Under the pieces are notes generated by a model that was not told where the DNA came from, searched no databases, and saw only the letters and a list, made by a program, of their open reading frames with translations. A stretch of DNA of 6,952 nt, taken from contig DKFH01000195.1 in NCBI GenBank assembly GCA_002452315.1, forward strand, positions 17,269 to 24,220. Reading direction: 5' to 3'. Source of the stretch: Anaerolineaceae bacterium UBA6801. GTDB lineage: Bacteria; Chloroflexota; Anaerolineae; Anaerolineales; Anaerolineaceae. This document shows, piece by piece, positions 1 to 5,082 of the stretch. Position numbers and translations under genes: made by a program. Position 1 is the stretch's first letter. Each line of letters opens with the position of its first letter.

Positions 1-389
1 TCGAGGGTTGAAAGGCCAGCCAGGAGTTCATCGCGCTGCCATTGAAAAATCAACAGACCATGTTTGATCTCTAATGGGGATAAGGGCCGCCAATCATCAA
101 TGAACCAGGCATTAACCTCGTAGCCCTCACCTTTAGGTGACAGCGTGTAATCATCTTTTATAAAAAAGGTCTCAAACCGTTCGACCACGCGGATATCCAG
201 ATCTTTGAAATCAACCCAGGGTTGCGGGGTATGGACTTTGATCCATCTGTCATAGTGCAGTAATGCGCGTGGTATGTTGATCAGTGCTTCTGCTTCGTCC
301 CCCCCATAAGCAAAACAGCCCGGATAGTCCAGCGCCCAGGCCAGGGTGCGATTTTCAATGGCGTTTTCTATCCCGACGCGAATAAGCAT
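1..389 (-). CDS. HicB-like N-terminus with DinB-like helical continuation, partial (C-terminus beyond left edge)
   Basis: An open frame runs leftward from ATG at 387-389 for 129 codons without a stop and leaves the window, so the C-terminus is missing. The start is supported by TTAGGAG about 5 nt upstream. Residues 1-45 (MLIRVGIENA, then LDYPGCFAYG, then ALINIPRALLHY) resemble the small HicB/UPF0150 fold, which has a short beta-hairpin, a 'D.PGC.A.G' turn and then a helix. Residues 60-100 look like a beta-rich linker. From about 103 the chain becomes helical (SPLEIKHGLLIFQWQRDELLAGLS), with the W..R.ELL.....L pattern I associate with DinB-like four-helix proteins. No HicA toxin gene lies upstream, so a toxin-antitoxin role is not supported. 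I know of no experimentally defined function. The frame and start are secure; the domain assignment is recalled similarity and moderate at best. Confidence 0.6.
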   Translation of the reverse strand, partial: MLIRVGIENAIENRTLAWALDYPGCFAYGGDEAEALINIPRALLHYDRWIKVHTPQPWVDFKDLDIRVVERFETFFIKDDYTLSPKGEGYEVNAWFIDDWRPLSPLEIKHGLLIFQWQRDELLAGLSTL

Positions 390-416
390 AAGAACTCCTA
401 AAAAGTTGGTAAGCAT

Positions 417-446
417 ATTTTAATCGAAACGGGTTATTTGGGTAAA
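417..446 (-). promoter_or_regulatory. Possible sigma70 promoter of the HicB-like gene
   Basis: On the minus strand, TTTACC (441-446, 4/6 to consensus) and TAAAAT (417-422, 5/6) are 18 nt apart, about 28 nt upstream of the start codon at 389. The -35 element overlaps the U-tract of the preceding terminator. The match is moderate. Confidence 0.35.
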
Positions 447-475
447 AAAGAACCGCCTGTTGTCTGGCGGTTCTT
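444..475 (-). terminator. Rho-independent terminator downstream of the 30-residue microprotein gene
   Basis: A perfect 10-bp stem (AAGAACCGCC at 448-457, GGCGGTTCTT at 466-475) closes an 8-nt loop. On the minus strand it is followed directly by a run of six T (444-449). It lies about 80 nt beyond the stop of the small gene at 557-649 and before the HicB-like gene, so it should end transcripts coming from the right. Confidence 0.85.
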
Positions 476-556
476 CGTACTGTGCTGTGATTGTTGCCTT
501 GTCTGTCAGATCGTATCATTAATGGCAAAGGATCTTAACGAGCAACGAAAAAGGAG

Positions 557-649
557 TTAGTCATCTTCGTGTTTTTGCAGCCCGGTGAAGCTGATCAGGG
601 CGAAGAAAAACCCATAAATTACAACGATCAGGTATAGGATGGCGCTCAT
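557..649 (-). CDS. Single-helix membrane microprotein, 30 residues, function unknown
   Basis: A short frame starts at ATG 647-649 and stops at TAA 557-559, giving MSAILYLIVVIYGFFFALIS followed by FTGLQKHEDD. AAAGGAG lies about 7 nt upstream of the start, a strong ribosome binding site. Residues 3-22 form one hydrophobic helix; the C-terminal tail is charged (K26, H27, E28, D29, D30). The gene stands alone between two U-tailed terminators, one on each side, so it is probably its own transcript. The size recalls accessory subunits of membrane complexes such as KdpF or CydX, but I see no sequence match and no partner operon, so I assign no function. The good ribosome site, coherent membrane profile and bracketing terminators support a real gene despite its size. 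Confidence 0.65.
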   Translation of the reverse strand: MSAILYLIVVIYGFFFALISFTGLQKHEDD

Positions 650-834
650 GGTCTTTCTCCTTTCTGTGGACTTTATGTCGTCTTAAGCTGAAAATTGCAG
701 TCCGGCTTTTTCAGTATCATGGCGTCCGTTTGAATTCGTTCTGTTCTGTATAACCCCAATAGGGTAATTTGGTCACGAAAGGCAGCTTAATTCAGAATAA
801 ACCGGCCATTACAGGCGCGTTGTGCGCATTATTT
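650..834. other. Leader/promoter region of the microprotein gene; no gene seen
   Basis: No convincing frame lies here. On the minus strand the best promoter-like pair is GTGACC (770-775) and TTATAC about 17 nt downstream, both weak. A short imperfect inverted repeat (ACCC/GGGT, around 754-767) sits between them. The microprotein transcript should begin somewhere in this stretch. Confidence 0.3.
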
Positions 835-863
835 AAAAAGCGGCCAGAATTTCACTGGCCGCT
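835..863 (-). terminator. Rho-independent terminator of the phosphoribosyltransferase gene
   Basis: A perfect 9-bp GC-rich stem (AGCGGCCAG at 839-847, CTGGCCGCT at 855-863) with a 7-nt loop is followed on the minus strand by five T (835-839; the first T also closes the stem). It lies 29 nt after the stop codon of the gene at 892-1446. Confidence 0.88.
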
Positions 864-891
864 AAATCATTTGGCTGGTTTGGTTTTCGGC

Positions 892-1446
892 TTAATCGGT
901 GAAGACCGGCAAATGCCCGAGGGAGATGATGTTTGACCATTTGGCGCGCTCACCCTCTGTGAGGATGGCGGCTTCAGCGACGACATCCGCACCTGCTTTT
1001 TCCAGGATCATGTGCATGCCCTGGAGGGTGGAGCCCGTGCTGATCACGTCATCGAGGATGACGACCTTTTTGTTCTGAATCAGCTCGCGATCTTTTTCAT
1101 CCAGGTAGAGGGTTTGCGGCTCACCGGTGGTGATAGAGAGGGTTTCTGATTTTAACGCATCGCCCATGTAGGGTTTGTAGGATTTGCGCAGGATGACATA
1201 GGGTTTTTCAGTGGCAACGGACAGGGCATGCGCAATAGGGATACTTTTTGCTTCGGCGGTCACCAGGATATCAAAGTCAACATCCGCCAGTTTTTCAGCC
1301 AAGGCCTCAGCGCAAGCCTGGACGAGTTCTGTGTCGCCGAGGATGTTTAAAATCGCGATGCGCAGCCCGGGTTTGATCTGAAATAGTTCCAGTTCACGGT
1401 GCAGGCCAGCGATATTGATCCCATAAGTTTCTCGTTCTTTCATCAT
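892..1446 (-). CDS. Purine phosphoribosyltransferase, adenine/xanthine type
   Basis: This enzyme should transfer ribose-5-phosphate from PRPP to a free purine base, giving the nucleotide in cytoplasmic purine salvage. The 184-residue chain is a typical type I phosphoribosyltransferase length. The PRPP-binding signature is VVILDDVISTGST (residues 128-140) with the adjacent acidic pair D132-D133. A basic stretch LRKSYKPYM (86-94) and the following 30 residues match the mobile catalytic loop. TAEAKSIPIAHALS (63-76) corresponds to the segment after the first strand in APRT/XPRT-like enzymes. The C-terminal LGHLPVF is also typical of this subgroup. Of two adjacent ATG codons, the first lies 5 nt after GGAG (TTGGAGAAGAC) and is chosen. 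The family is secure. I cannot settle adenine versus xanthine or another base, so no symbol is given. A promoter lies just upstream and a terminator just downstream, so it is monocistronic. Confidence 0.9.
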   Translation of the reverse strand: MMKERETYGINIAGLHRELELFQIKPGLRIAILNILGDTELVQACAEALAEKLADVDFDILVTAEAKSIPIAHALSVATEKPYVILRKSYKPYMGDALKSETLSITTGEPQTLYLDEKDRELIQNKKVVILDDVISTGSTLQGMHMILEKAGADVVAEAAILTEGERAKWSNIISLGHLPVFTD

Positions 1447-1482
1447 GTCTTCTCCAAAAGGGTCTAATGAACTATCGGGGTT

Positions 1483-1513
1483 ATTATAATTGAATTTTTC
1501 GGCTGACTGTTAA
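1483..1513 (-). promoter_or_regulatory. Sigma70-type promoter of the phosphoribosyltransferase gene
   Basis: On the minus strand, a perfect TATAAT (1483-1488) lies 19 nt downstream of TTAACA (1508-1513, 5/6). The spacer is 2 nt longer than ideal. The -10 element is about 36 nt upstream of the start codon, leaving a short leader. Confidence 0.55.
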
Positions 1514-1584
1514 ATTAAAAACCATCAAAATGCATAAAAACCTATTCATGATGTGGATTGCTATGGATTTCTCGCTTAAATTTG

Positions 1585-1617
1585 GAACGTGCCAAGGACG
1601 CCGACCTTGGCACGTTC
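1585..1617. repeat. Perfect 13-bp inverted repeat, 7-nt loop, no U-tract
   Basis: GAACGTGCCAAGG (1585-1597) and CCTTGGCACGTTC (1605-1617) are exact reverse complements around a 7-nt loop. Neither strand has a T-run after the stem (ATATAAGG on the plus strand, CAAATTT on the minus strand), so it is not a standard terminator. It lies outside the transcripts expected from both flanking promoters. It could be a protein-binding palindrome, the end of an unrecognised small RNA, or a relic. Confidence 0.85.
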
Positions 1618-1686
1618 ATATAAGGAGGAGAAGAAGAGAAGTCGCCTTTACTAGTTACAATCTTACAGGATATCCAGCAATCATGC

Positions 1687-1716
1687 TTGACGATTACCCT
1701 ACGATTGCCCTACGAT
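1687..1716 (+). promoter_or_regulatory. Possible promoter of the alkyltransferase gene, with embedded tandem repeat
   Basis: TTGACG (1687-1692, 5/6) and TACGAT (1711-1716, 4/6) are 18 nt apart and about 105 nt upstream of the chosen start. The spacer consists of the 11-bp tandem repeat described separately. The match is moderate; the long leader weakens it. Confidence 0.35.
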
Positions 1717-1722
1717 TAATCG
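1691..1722 (+). repeat. 11-bp tandem direct repeat ending in a palindrome
   Basis: CGATTACCCTA (1691-1701) and CGATTGCCCTA (1702-1712) differ at one position. They are followed by a third partial unit, which forms the palindrome CGATTAATCG (1713-1722). The 11-bp period is about one helical turn, so all copies face the same side of the DNA, as in an array of operator half-sites. Confidence 0.75.
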
Positions 1723-1811
1723 ACAATAAATTTTCTTAAGAACGAAAAAATCATTATGGAGAAGAATTAAGGTAACATAAAACATATTCAAAGATGAAAT
1801 ATTCGAGACAT

Positions 1812-1816
1812 AGGTG
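1812..1816 (+). promoter_or_regulatory. Ribosome binding site deciding the ogt start
   Basis: AGGTG lies 4 nt before ATG 1821-1823. The in-frame ATG at 1794 has no comparable site close upstream, so 1821 is preferred. Confidence 0.55.
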
Positions 1817-1820
1817 CCAA

Positions 1821-2342
1821 ATGGGGCTTACATTCGCTCAACTTGATCATACGCCGGTGGGACCGATCAGCTTTGTGGCTGGTGACCGGGGCTTGCAGCG
1901 CGTGGCCTTCACCCATCTTGCAGCACTGAAGCAAGAGATAGCCCAGCCAAACTGTCCGCCCTCCTTGGCGGGAATGGAAACCGTGCAAAAGCTACTGGTC
2001 GAGCTGAACGCCTATTTGTATGGCCTTCAACGGCGTTTTTCTGTTGCCATTGATTGGGAGGGCTTGGCCGGCTTTCAGCGCCAGGTTTTGCAGTTGACTG
2101 CCGAAATCCCTTATGGACAAGTCTTCACGTACGCTGAAATTGCGCAAAAGCTCGGCAAACCTGGCGCAGCCCGGGCGGTTGGGATGGCTTTAGGGCGCAA
2201 TCCAATGCCGATTTTGATCCCCTGTCACCGGGTGGTCGGGGCTGATGGCGCGCTGCGGGGCTACCTGGGCGGCGAGATGGTTAAAGCTTTCTTGTTAACA
2301 TTGGAAGGCCATTTGGTGAAAGAGCGGAAATTGCTGATGTGA
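1821..2342 (+). CDS. ogt: Methylated-DNA--protein-cysteine methyltransferase (Ogt/MGMT type)
   Basis: This suicide repair protein moves the alkyl group from O6-alkylguanine (and O4-alkylthymine) in DNA to its own cysteine. With the start at 1821 it has 173 residues, normal for a stand-alone Ogt. The N-terminal ribonuclease-H-like region begins with TPVGPISFVAGDRGL. The DNA-binding part has GFQRQVLQLTAEIPYGQVFTYAEIA, then the helix with R118 (the likely arginine finger, in ARAVGMALGRNP). The active site is IPCHRVVG with catalytic C135 (codon at 2223-2225). It ends with the family's LGGEMVKAFLLTLEG segment. No Ada-type N-terminal or AraC-like domain is present. An upstream ATG at 1794 would add nine residues (MKYSRHRCQ) not expected in the family. 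It is followed 40 nt later by era and may be cotranscribed with it. Confidence 0.92.
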   Translation: MGLTFAQLDHTPVGPISFVAGDRGLQRVAFTHLAALKQEIAQPNCPPSLAGMETVQKLLVELNAYLYGLQRRFSVAIDWEGLAGFQRQVLQLTAEIPYGQVFTYAEIAQKLGKPGAARAVGMALGRNPMPILIPCHRVVGADGALRGYLGGEMVKAFLLTLEGHLVKERKLLM

Positions 2343-2343
2343 T

Positions 2344-2368
2344 TTACCATCATCGAATCATGATGTAA
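2344..2368 (+). repeat. Imperfect hairpin between ogt and era
   Basis: TTACCATCAT (2344-2353) can pair with ATGATGTAA (2360-2368) with one bulged C and a 6-nt loop. There is no T-run after it, so it is unlikely to terminate. It lies just before the era ribosome site and could affect processing or translation, though it may be chance. Confidence 0.4.
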
Positions 2369-2371
2369 TCG

Positions 2372-2376
2372 AGAGG
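2372..2376 (+). promoter_or_regulatory. Ribosome binding site deciding the era start
   Basis: AGAGG lies 6 nt before ATG 2383-2385 but only 3 nt before the in-frame GTG at 2380. The ATG is therefore preferred. Confidence 0.6.
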
Positions 2377-2382
2377 ACTGTG

Positions 2383-3306
2383 ATGACGGAACTTGAAGAG
2401 ATCGATTTTGAGGGCTACAAATCCGGATACGTGGCTTTATTAGGGAAACCCAATGTGGGTAAATCAACCTTGTTGAACCATTACATCGGTCAGAAAATCG
2501 CCGCGGTGTCGATTAAACCCCAGACCACGCGCCGCCGGCAATTGGGGATTTTGACGACAGAAAAGGCCCAAATCATTTTTGTTGACACGCCAGGGATGCA
2601 CGCCGGGGCTTATAAACTCAGCGAATTTATCAACGAGGAAGCGCGGTATGCATTGATGGACGCGGACCTGATCCTCTTTATCGCTGATGCCAGCCAGATG
2701 CCAGATCACGAGGACCGGCAACTAGCCCGGGAAGTGGCTGAGAAAGCTGGCCGAACCACCAAGCTTTTGGTGTTGAACAAATCGGACTTGATCGACCCCG
2801 CGCTCGCTGAGCAGCGCGCCGCTGCCTATGCTGAGCTGCTTGATTTTGATGACCATATTTTCATCTCTGCTATCACCCCGGGTGGCCGGGAGGATTTGCT
2901 GGAACGGATCATCGAGCTGTTACCCGAAGGACCGCAATATTTTCCTGAGGGGCAGATCACGAACACCTATGAGCGGGAAATTGCCGAGGACCTGATCAGG
3001 GCGGTTGCCCTGACCTTCCTGCGGGATGAGGTACCTTACGGCATCTTTGTGCGGGTTGATGACTACAAAATGCGCAAGAATGACATGCTCTACGTCCACG
3101 CCACCCTGATCGTCGAGCGGGAATCGCATAAGGGGATTGTGATCGGCAAGGGCGGGACGATGATCAAGCAGATCAGTACCGCGGCCCGCCAGGAGATCGA
3201 AGATATGAGCGGGAAACCGGTCTTTTTGGAATTGAAGGTCAAGGTCGAAAAAAATTGGCGCAATAATCCGGCTTTCCTGAGCCGGCATGGGCTGAGCCAT
3301 GACTGA
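2383..3306 (+). CDS. era: GTPase Era, 16S rRNA-binding ribosome biogenesis factor
   Basis: Era is an essential GTPase that binds the 3' end of 16S rRNA and helps mature the 30S subunit, near the inner membrane. The 307-residue chain fits the family (about 300). All GTPase motifs are visible: G1 GKPNVGKST (21-29), the effector region KPQTTRRR (45-52), G3 DTPG (68-71), G4 NKSD (132-135) and G5 around ISAI (161-164). The C-terminal KH domain follows, with DEVPYGIFVRVDDY (215-228) leading into ERESHKGIVIGKGG; the GKGG loop is at 255-258. The end LELKVKVEKNWRNN is typical of Era. The frame could also start at GTG 2380, adding one residue. The 3' end overlaps the next gene by 8 nt. No separate promoter is evident, so it is probably transcribed with ogt. 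Confidence 0.97.
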   Translation: MTELEEIDFEGYKSGYVALLGKPNVGKSTLLNHYIGQKIAAVSIKPQTTRRRQLGILTTEKAQIIFVDTPGMHAGAYKLSEFINEEARYALMDADLILFIADASQMPDHEDRQLAREVAEKAGRTTKLLVLNKSDLIDPALAEQRAAAYAELLDFDDHIFISAITPGGREDLLERIIELLPEGPQYFPEGQITNTYEREIAEDLIRAVALTFLRDEVPYGIFVRVDDYKMRKNDMLYVHATLIVERESHKGIVIGKGGTMIKQISTAARQEIEDMSGKPVFLELKVKVEKNWRNNPAFLSRHGLSHD

Positions 3307-4024
3307 TGTCACGGGGGGGTTGACAGGGGTTGTTTTTGCCGTCTTCCTGGTGGACTGGCTGGCGGTTGGTTTTTCATGGCGGAAGGTGGAAGTTGTCTTC
3401 AAACCCCTGTCCATGCTCATGGTGATCCTGTGGACCCTGGCAGCCTCAGGATGGGCTTTCGATTTGCTGCTGACATTTCTGTTGGTTGCTCAGCTAGCTG
3501 GCTTGACGGGAGATGTCCTTTTGTTGCTCAGTCCGCGCTGGTTTTTGCTGGGTTTAGGCGCATTTCTAATCGGTCACCTGGTTTACATTGGCCTGCTGGG
3601 CGCACAAATCCACCTGGCCGTCCGTGCCGGCGGATTGCAGGCAGGGTGGGTGGGATGGCTGGCGCTGGTTGTGGTTTTGTTCGCCGTGATGCTGGCGCTT
3701 TTCTATCATTTCATTGCCCCCAAATCGCCCCGACTGACGATGCCGCTGACGCTGTGGATCCCGATCCAGGTTTACGGATGGATTCTGGGTGGGTTGGTGA
3801 TTGCCGCTTTGCTGGTGACCATCACCGCAAAATCCGTTACACTGCCTGTGCTATTTTTACCGCTGGGCGCTTTGCTGTTCTTTGTTTCAGATTCGTTGTT
3901 GGCTTACGATCGGTATAAGCGGAAAATGCCCAAAATCAGGGTGTGGATTATGATCACTTACCACCTGGCGCAGTTCTGCCTGGCGGCGGGCTTCCTGGCG
4001 ACGATGGGCTTTATCGGCGTGTGA
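3299..4024 (+). CDS. YhhN/TMEM86-family membrane protein, lysoplasmalogenase-like
   Basis: A 241-residue, strongly hydrophobic protein with about seven to eight membrane helices. Family marks visible in order: FKPLSMLMV (34-42), TGDVLLLL with G71-D72, RWFLLGLGAFLIGHLVYI (80-97), FVSDSLLAYDRYK (195-207) with S197-D198, and ITYHLAQFCLAAGFL (219-233). The KP, GD, SD and YH positions match the polar residues conserved in the YhhN family. Characterised members (TMEM86B, a Legionella homologue) hydrolyse the vinyl-ether bond of lysoplasmalogens; whether this one does is inferred. The start ATG lies inside the end of era, 8-nt overlap, with no good ribosome site of its own, which points to translational coupling. 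The family is fairly sure; the substrate is not. Confidence 0.85.
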   Translation: MTDVTGGLTGVVFAVFLVDWLAVGFSWRKVEVVFKPLSMLMVILWTLAASGWAFDLLLTFLLVAQLAGLTGDVLLLLSPRWFLLGLGAFLIGHLVYIGLLGAQIHLAVRAGGLQAGWVGWLALVVVLFAVMLALFYHFIAPKSPRLTMPLTLWIPIQVYGWILGGLVIAALLVTITAKSVTLPVLFLPLGALLFFVSDSLLAYDRYKRKMPKIRVWIMITYHLAQFCLAAGFLATMGFIGV

Positions 4025-4053
4025 TTTACGCTGGTTTGACCGGGGAAATGCTC

Positions 4054-4082
4054 TTGACAAAATAGAACATGTGTTCTATAAT
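4054..4082 (+). promoter_or_regulatory. Perfect consensus sigma70 promoter of the four-helix membrane protein gene
   Basis: TTGACA (4054-4059) and TATAAT (4077-4082) match consensus at all twelve positions with the ideal 17-nt spacing (4060-4076). Transcription should start near 4089, about 30 nt before the start codon at 4120. A perfect inverted repeat overlaps the spacer and the -10 element, so this intrinsically strong promoter is likely held down by a repressor. Confidence 0.9.
4062..4079 (+). promoter_or_regulatory. Palindromic operator, LexA/SOS-box-like (GAAC-N4-GTTC)
   Basis: ATAGAACA (4062-4069) and TGTTCTAT (4072-4079) are exact reverse complements around the dinucleotide TG. The inner part GAAC-ATGT-GTTC has the form of the Gram-positive-type LexA box (core GAAC-N4-GTTC). 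The usual flanking C and G are replaced by A and T. It covers the spacer and the first three bases of the -10 hexamer, where a bound repressor would block polymerase. The palindrome is directly seen; LexA as the binder is inference. Confidence 0.65.
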
Positions 4083-4109
4083 GGGAACCAATCAACCCAG
4101 TTTAGTGTT

Positions 4110-4114
4110 GGAGG
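4110..4114 (+). promoter_or_regulatory. Ribosome binding site deciding the start at 4120
   Basis: GGAGG lies 5 nt before ATG 4120-4122. The earlier in-frame ATG at 4069 lies inside the operator, upstream of the expected transcription start, and is excluded. Confidence 0.85.
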
Positions 4115-4119
4115 TTCTC

Positions 4120-4866
4120 ATGAATGTCAGCCAATCTGTGAAAATGTCGTTTTCCAAATCCTTTGCCCTGCTGAAAACACGCAAAGAACTCCTGTATATC
4201 TTCGTTTTTTCCATCGCGCTGGTCGCTTTTGAAGCATTCAATTACAGCACAACCGATTTTGCCCTGTCGGACCTGCTGGGGGAGCTGAGTTTTTTAGGTC
4301 TGCGCTGGTCAACCCTGCTGTCGATCGCCTTCTGCGGGATTGATTTTGCCGGGATTGCGCTGCTGCTGGCACCGCAAGACACCCCAGACCACGCCCGCTC
4401 TGCGTGGTTCATGTTTGGGGCCTGGATTTTAGCCGCCACGATGAACGCGATCCTGACCTGGTGGGGGGTCGTTCTGGCCGTTCAGTCGCACCCGGTGGTG
4501 AGCGCCGGCGTGTTGAATGAGGGCTTTGTCACTCGCACGGTACCGGTGTTCATCGCGCTGTTGGTGTGGGTGATCCGCATCATGATCGTTGGCAGCCTGT
4601 CAAGAAAAACTGAGCGGCTCTCAGAAGAAGCACCCCAAAGCGGTACGGCTGGGATGTCACGCCGTGAGCTGCGCCAGGCGCAGAGCCGTGCTGCCCATCC
4701 CGCCCAGAAATCCCGCTCGGTCCCGGCTGGGCTGAACAGTGCAGCCTTCAAGCAAACACAAAATACGCAGCGCGGCTACCGCCCTGAACCGACCTATATC
4801 CCCATGCAGGATGAGGCAGCTTTTCACTCGCTGAAGTCATCGGGCACCGGTGCGCGCCGGTCATAG
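4120..4866 (+). CDS. Four-helix membrane protein with basic disordered tail, unknown function, possibly SOS-regulated
   Basis: I do not recognise this 248-residue protein. A short amphipathic, basic N-terminus (residues 1-22) is followed by four likely membrane helices: about 23-41, 64-84, 95-121 and 139-160. The rest (161-248) is hydrophilic, low in predicted structure, and rich in Arg, Gln, Ser and Ala, for example SRRELRQAQSR (180-190). It is net basic and probably cytoplasmic by the positive-inside rule. No catalytic motif, transporter signature or domain is apparent. The start is set by GGAGG 5 nt upstream and by the promoter position. Although it follows the YhhN gene on the same strand, it has its own perfect consensus promoter overlapped by a LexA-like palindrome. 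This suggests production on demand, perhaps after DNA damage. It could act at the membrane during stress, but that is speculation. Confidence 0.85.
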   Translation: MNVSQSVKMSFSKSFALLKTRKELLYIFVFSIALVAFEAFNYSTTDFALSDLLGELSFLGLRWSTLLSIAFCGIDFAGIALLLAPQDTPDHARSAWFMFGAWILAATMNAILTWWGVVLAVQSHPVVSAGVLNEGFVTRTVPVFIALLVWVIRIMIVGSLSRKTERLSEEAPQSGTAGMSRRELRQAQSRAAHPAQKSRSVPAGLNSAAFKQTQNTQRGYRPEPTYIPMQDEAAFHSLKSSGTGARRS

Positions 4867-4877
4867 GCTGAAATCAA

Positions 4878-4906
4878 TTGACAATCTAAAAGGGACGTAG
4901 TAAGAT
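4878..4906 (+). promoter_or_regulatory. Promoter of the tRNA gene
   Basis: TTGACA (4878-4883, perfect) and TAAGAT (4901-4906, 4/6) are separated by 17 nt. The -10 element ends 22 nt before the first base of the tRNA, allowing a short 5' leader for RNase P to remove. Confidence 0.7.
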
Positions 4907-4928
4907 ATTCGACACACAGCAGGAAATT

Positions 4929-5000
4929 GGCGAAGTAGCTCAATGGTAGAGCAGTGGACTCATAAGCCATTGGTTGGCGGTTCAAATCCGCCCTTCGCCA
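4929..5000 (+). tRNA. tRNA with CAU anticodon (elongator Met or Ile2)
   Basis: A full cloverleaf of 72 nt is seen. The acceptor stem is GGCGAAG/CTTCGCC with all seven pairs matched and discriminator A5000. The D arm is GCTC/GAGC with a 7-nt loop; the anticodon loop is CTCATAA with CAT at 4961-4963; the T arm is GGCGG/CCGCC with loop TTCAAAT. The CCA end is not encoded. The first acceptor pair is G-C, so it is not an initiator tRNA, which normally lacks this pair. CAU fits either elongator methionine or isoleucine tRNA that is read as AUA after lysidine modification by TilS; I cannot choose. The anticodon stem has G27-U43 and an A31-G39 mismatch next to the loop. A run of five T follows at 5001-5005. 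Confidence 0.93.
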
Positions 5001-5082
5001 TTTTTGCTTTAATAACGATTCACCAGTTATCCTGTATGTATTCCGGATGATTTTCGGGACTCATACACCTGAAAACGACGCT

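Larger units (their letters stand above)
1447..1820. other. Divergent intergenic region (374 nt) with hairpin, orphan SD and tandem repeat
   Basis: This stretch separates the leftward phosphoribosyltransferase gene from the rightward alkyltransferase gene. It contains the leftward promoter (1483-1513), a 13-bp perfect hairpin (1585-1617), an AAGGAGG sequence with no start codon at a usable distance (1622-1628), and an 11-bp tandem repeat within a possible rightward promoter (1687-1716). A 69-codon frame at 1530-1739 runs across the hairpin, but it lacks a ribosome site and has implausible composition. I see no credible protein gene. Confidence 0.6.

Noticed and set aside
1530..1739. 69-codon plus-strand frame in the divergent intergenic region
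   Set aside because: It has no ribosome site, runs straight through the 13-bp hairpin, contains an implausible Arg-rich run, and overlaps the tandem repeat and promoter-like elements.
2920..3420. 166-codon minus-strand frame opposite era and the YhhN gene
   Set aside because: It is antisense to a clearly recognised era KH domain and crosses into the next gene; its composition is that of a shadow frame.
3376..3918. 180-codon plus-strand frame within the YhhN gene in another frame
   Set aside because: The overlapping frame gives a coherent membrane protein with family motifs; this one is Arg/Gly/Cys-rich without a pattern.
4069..4119. Upstream 17-codon extension of the four-helix membrane protein
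   Set aside because: The ATG at 4069 lies inside the promoter spacer, upstream of the expected transcription start, while GGAGG sits correctly before ATG 4120.
5033..5067. Possible terminator between the tRNA and the small minus-strand gene
   Set aside because: TGTATG and CATACA can pair around a weak inner stem, but the loop is long and neither strand has a T-run after it, so I do not call a terminator.
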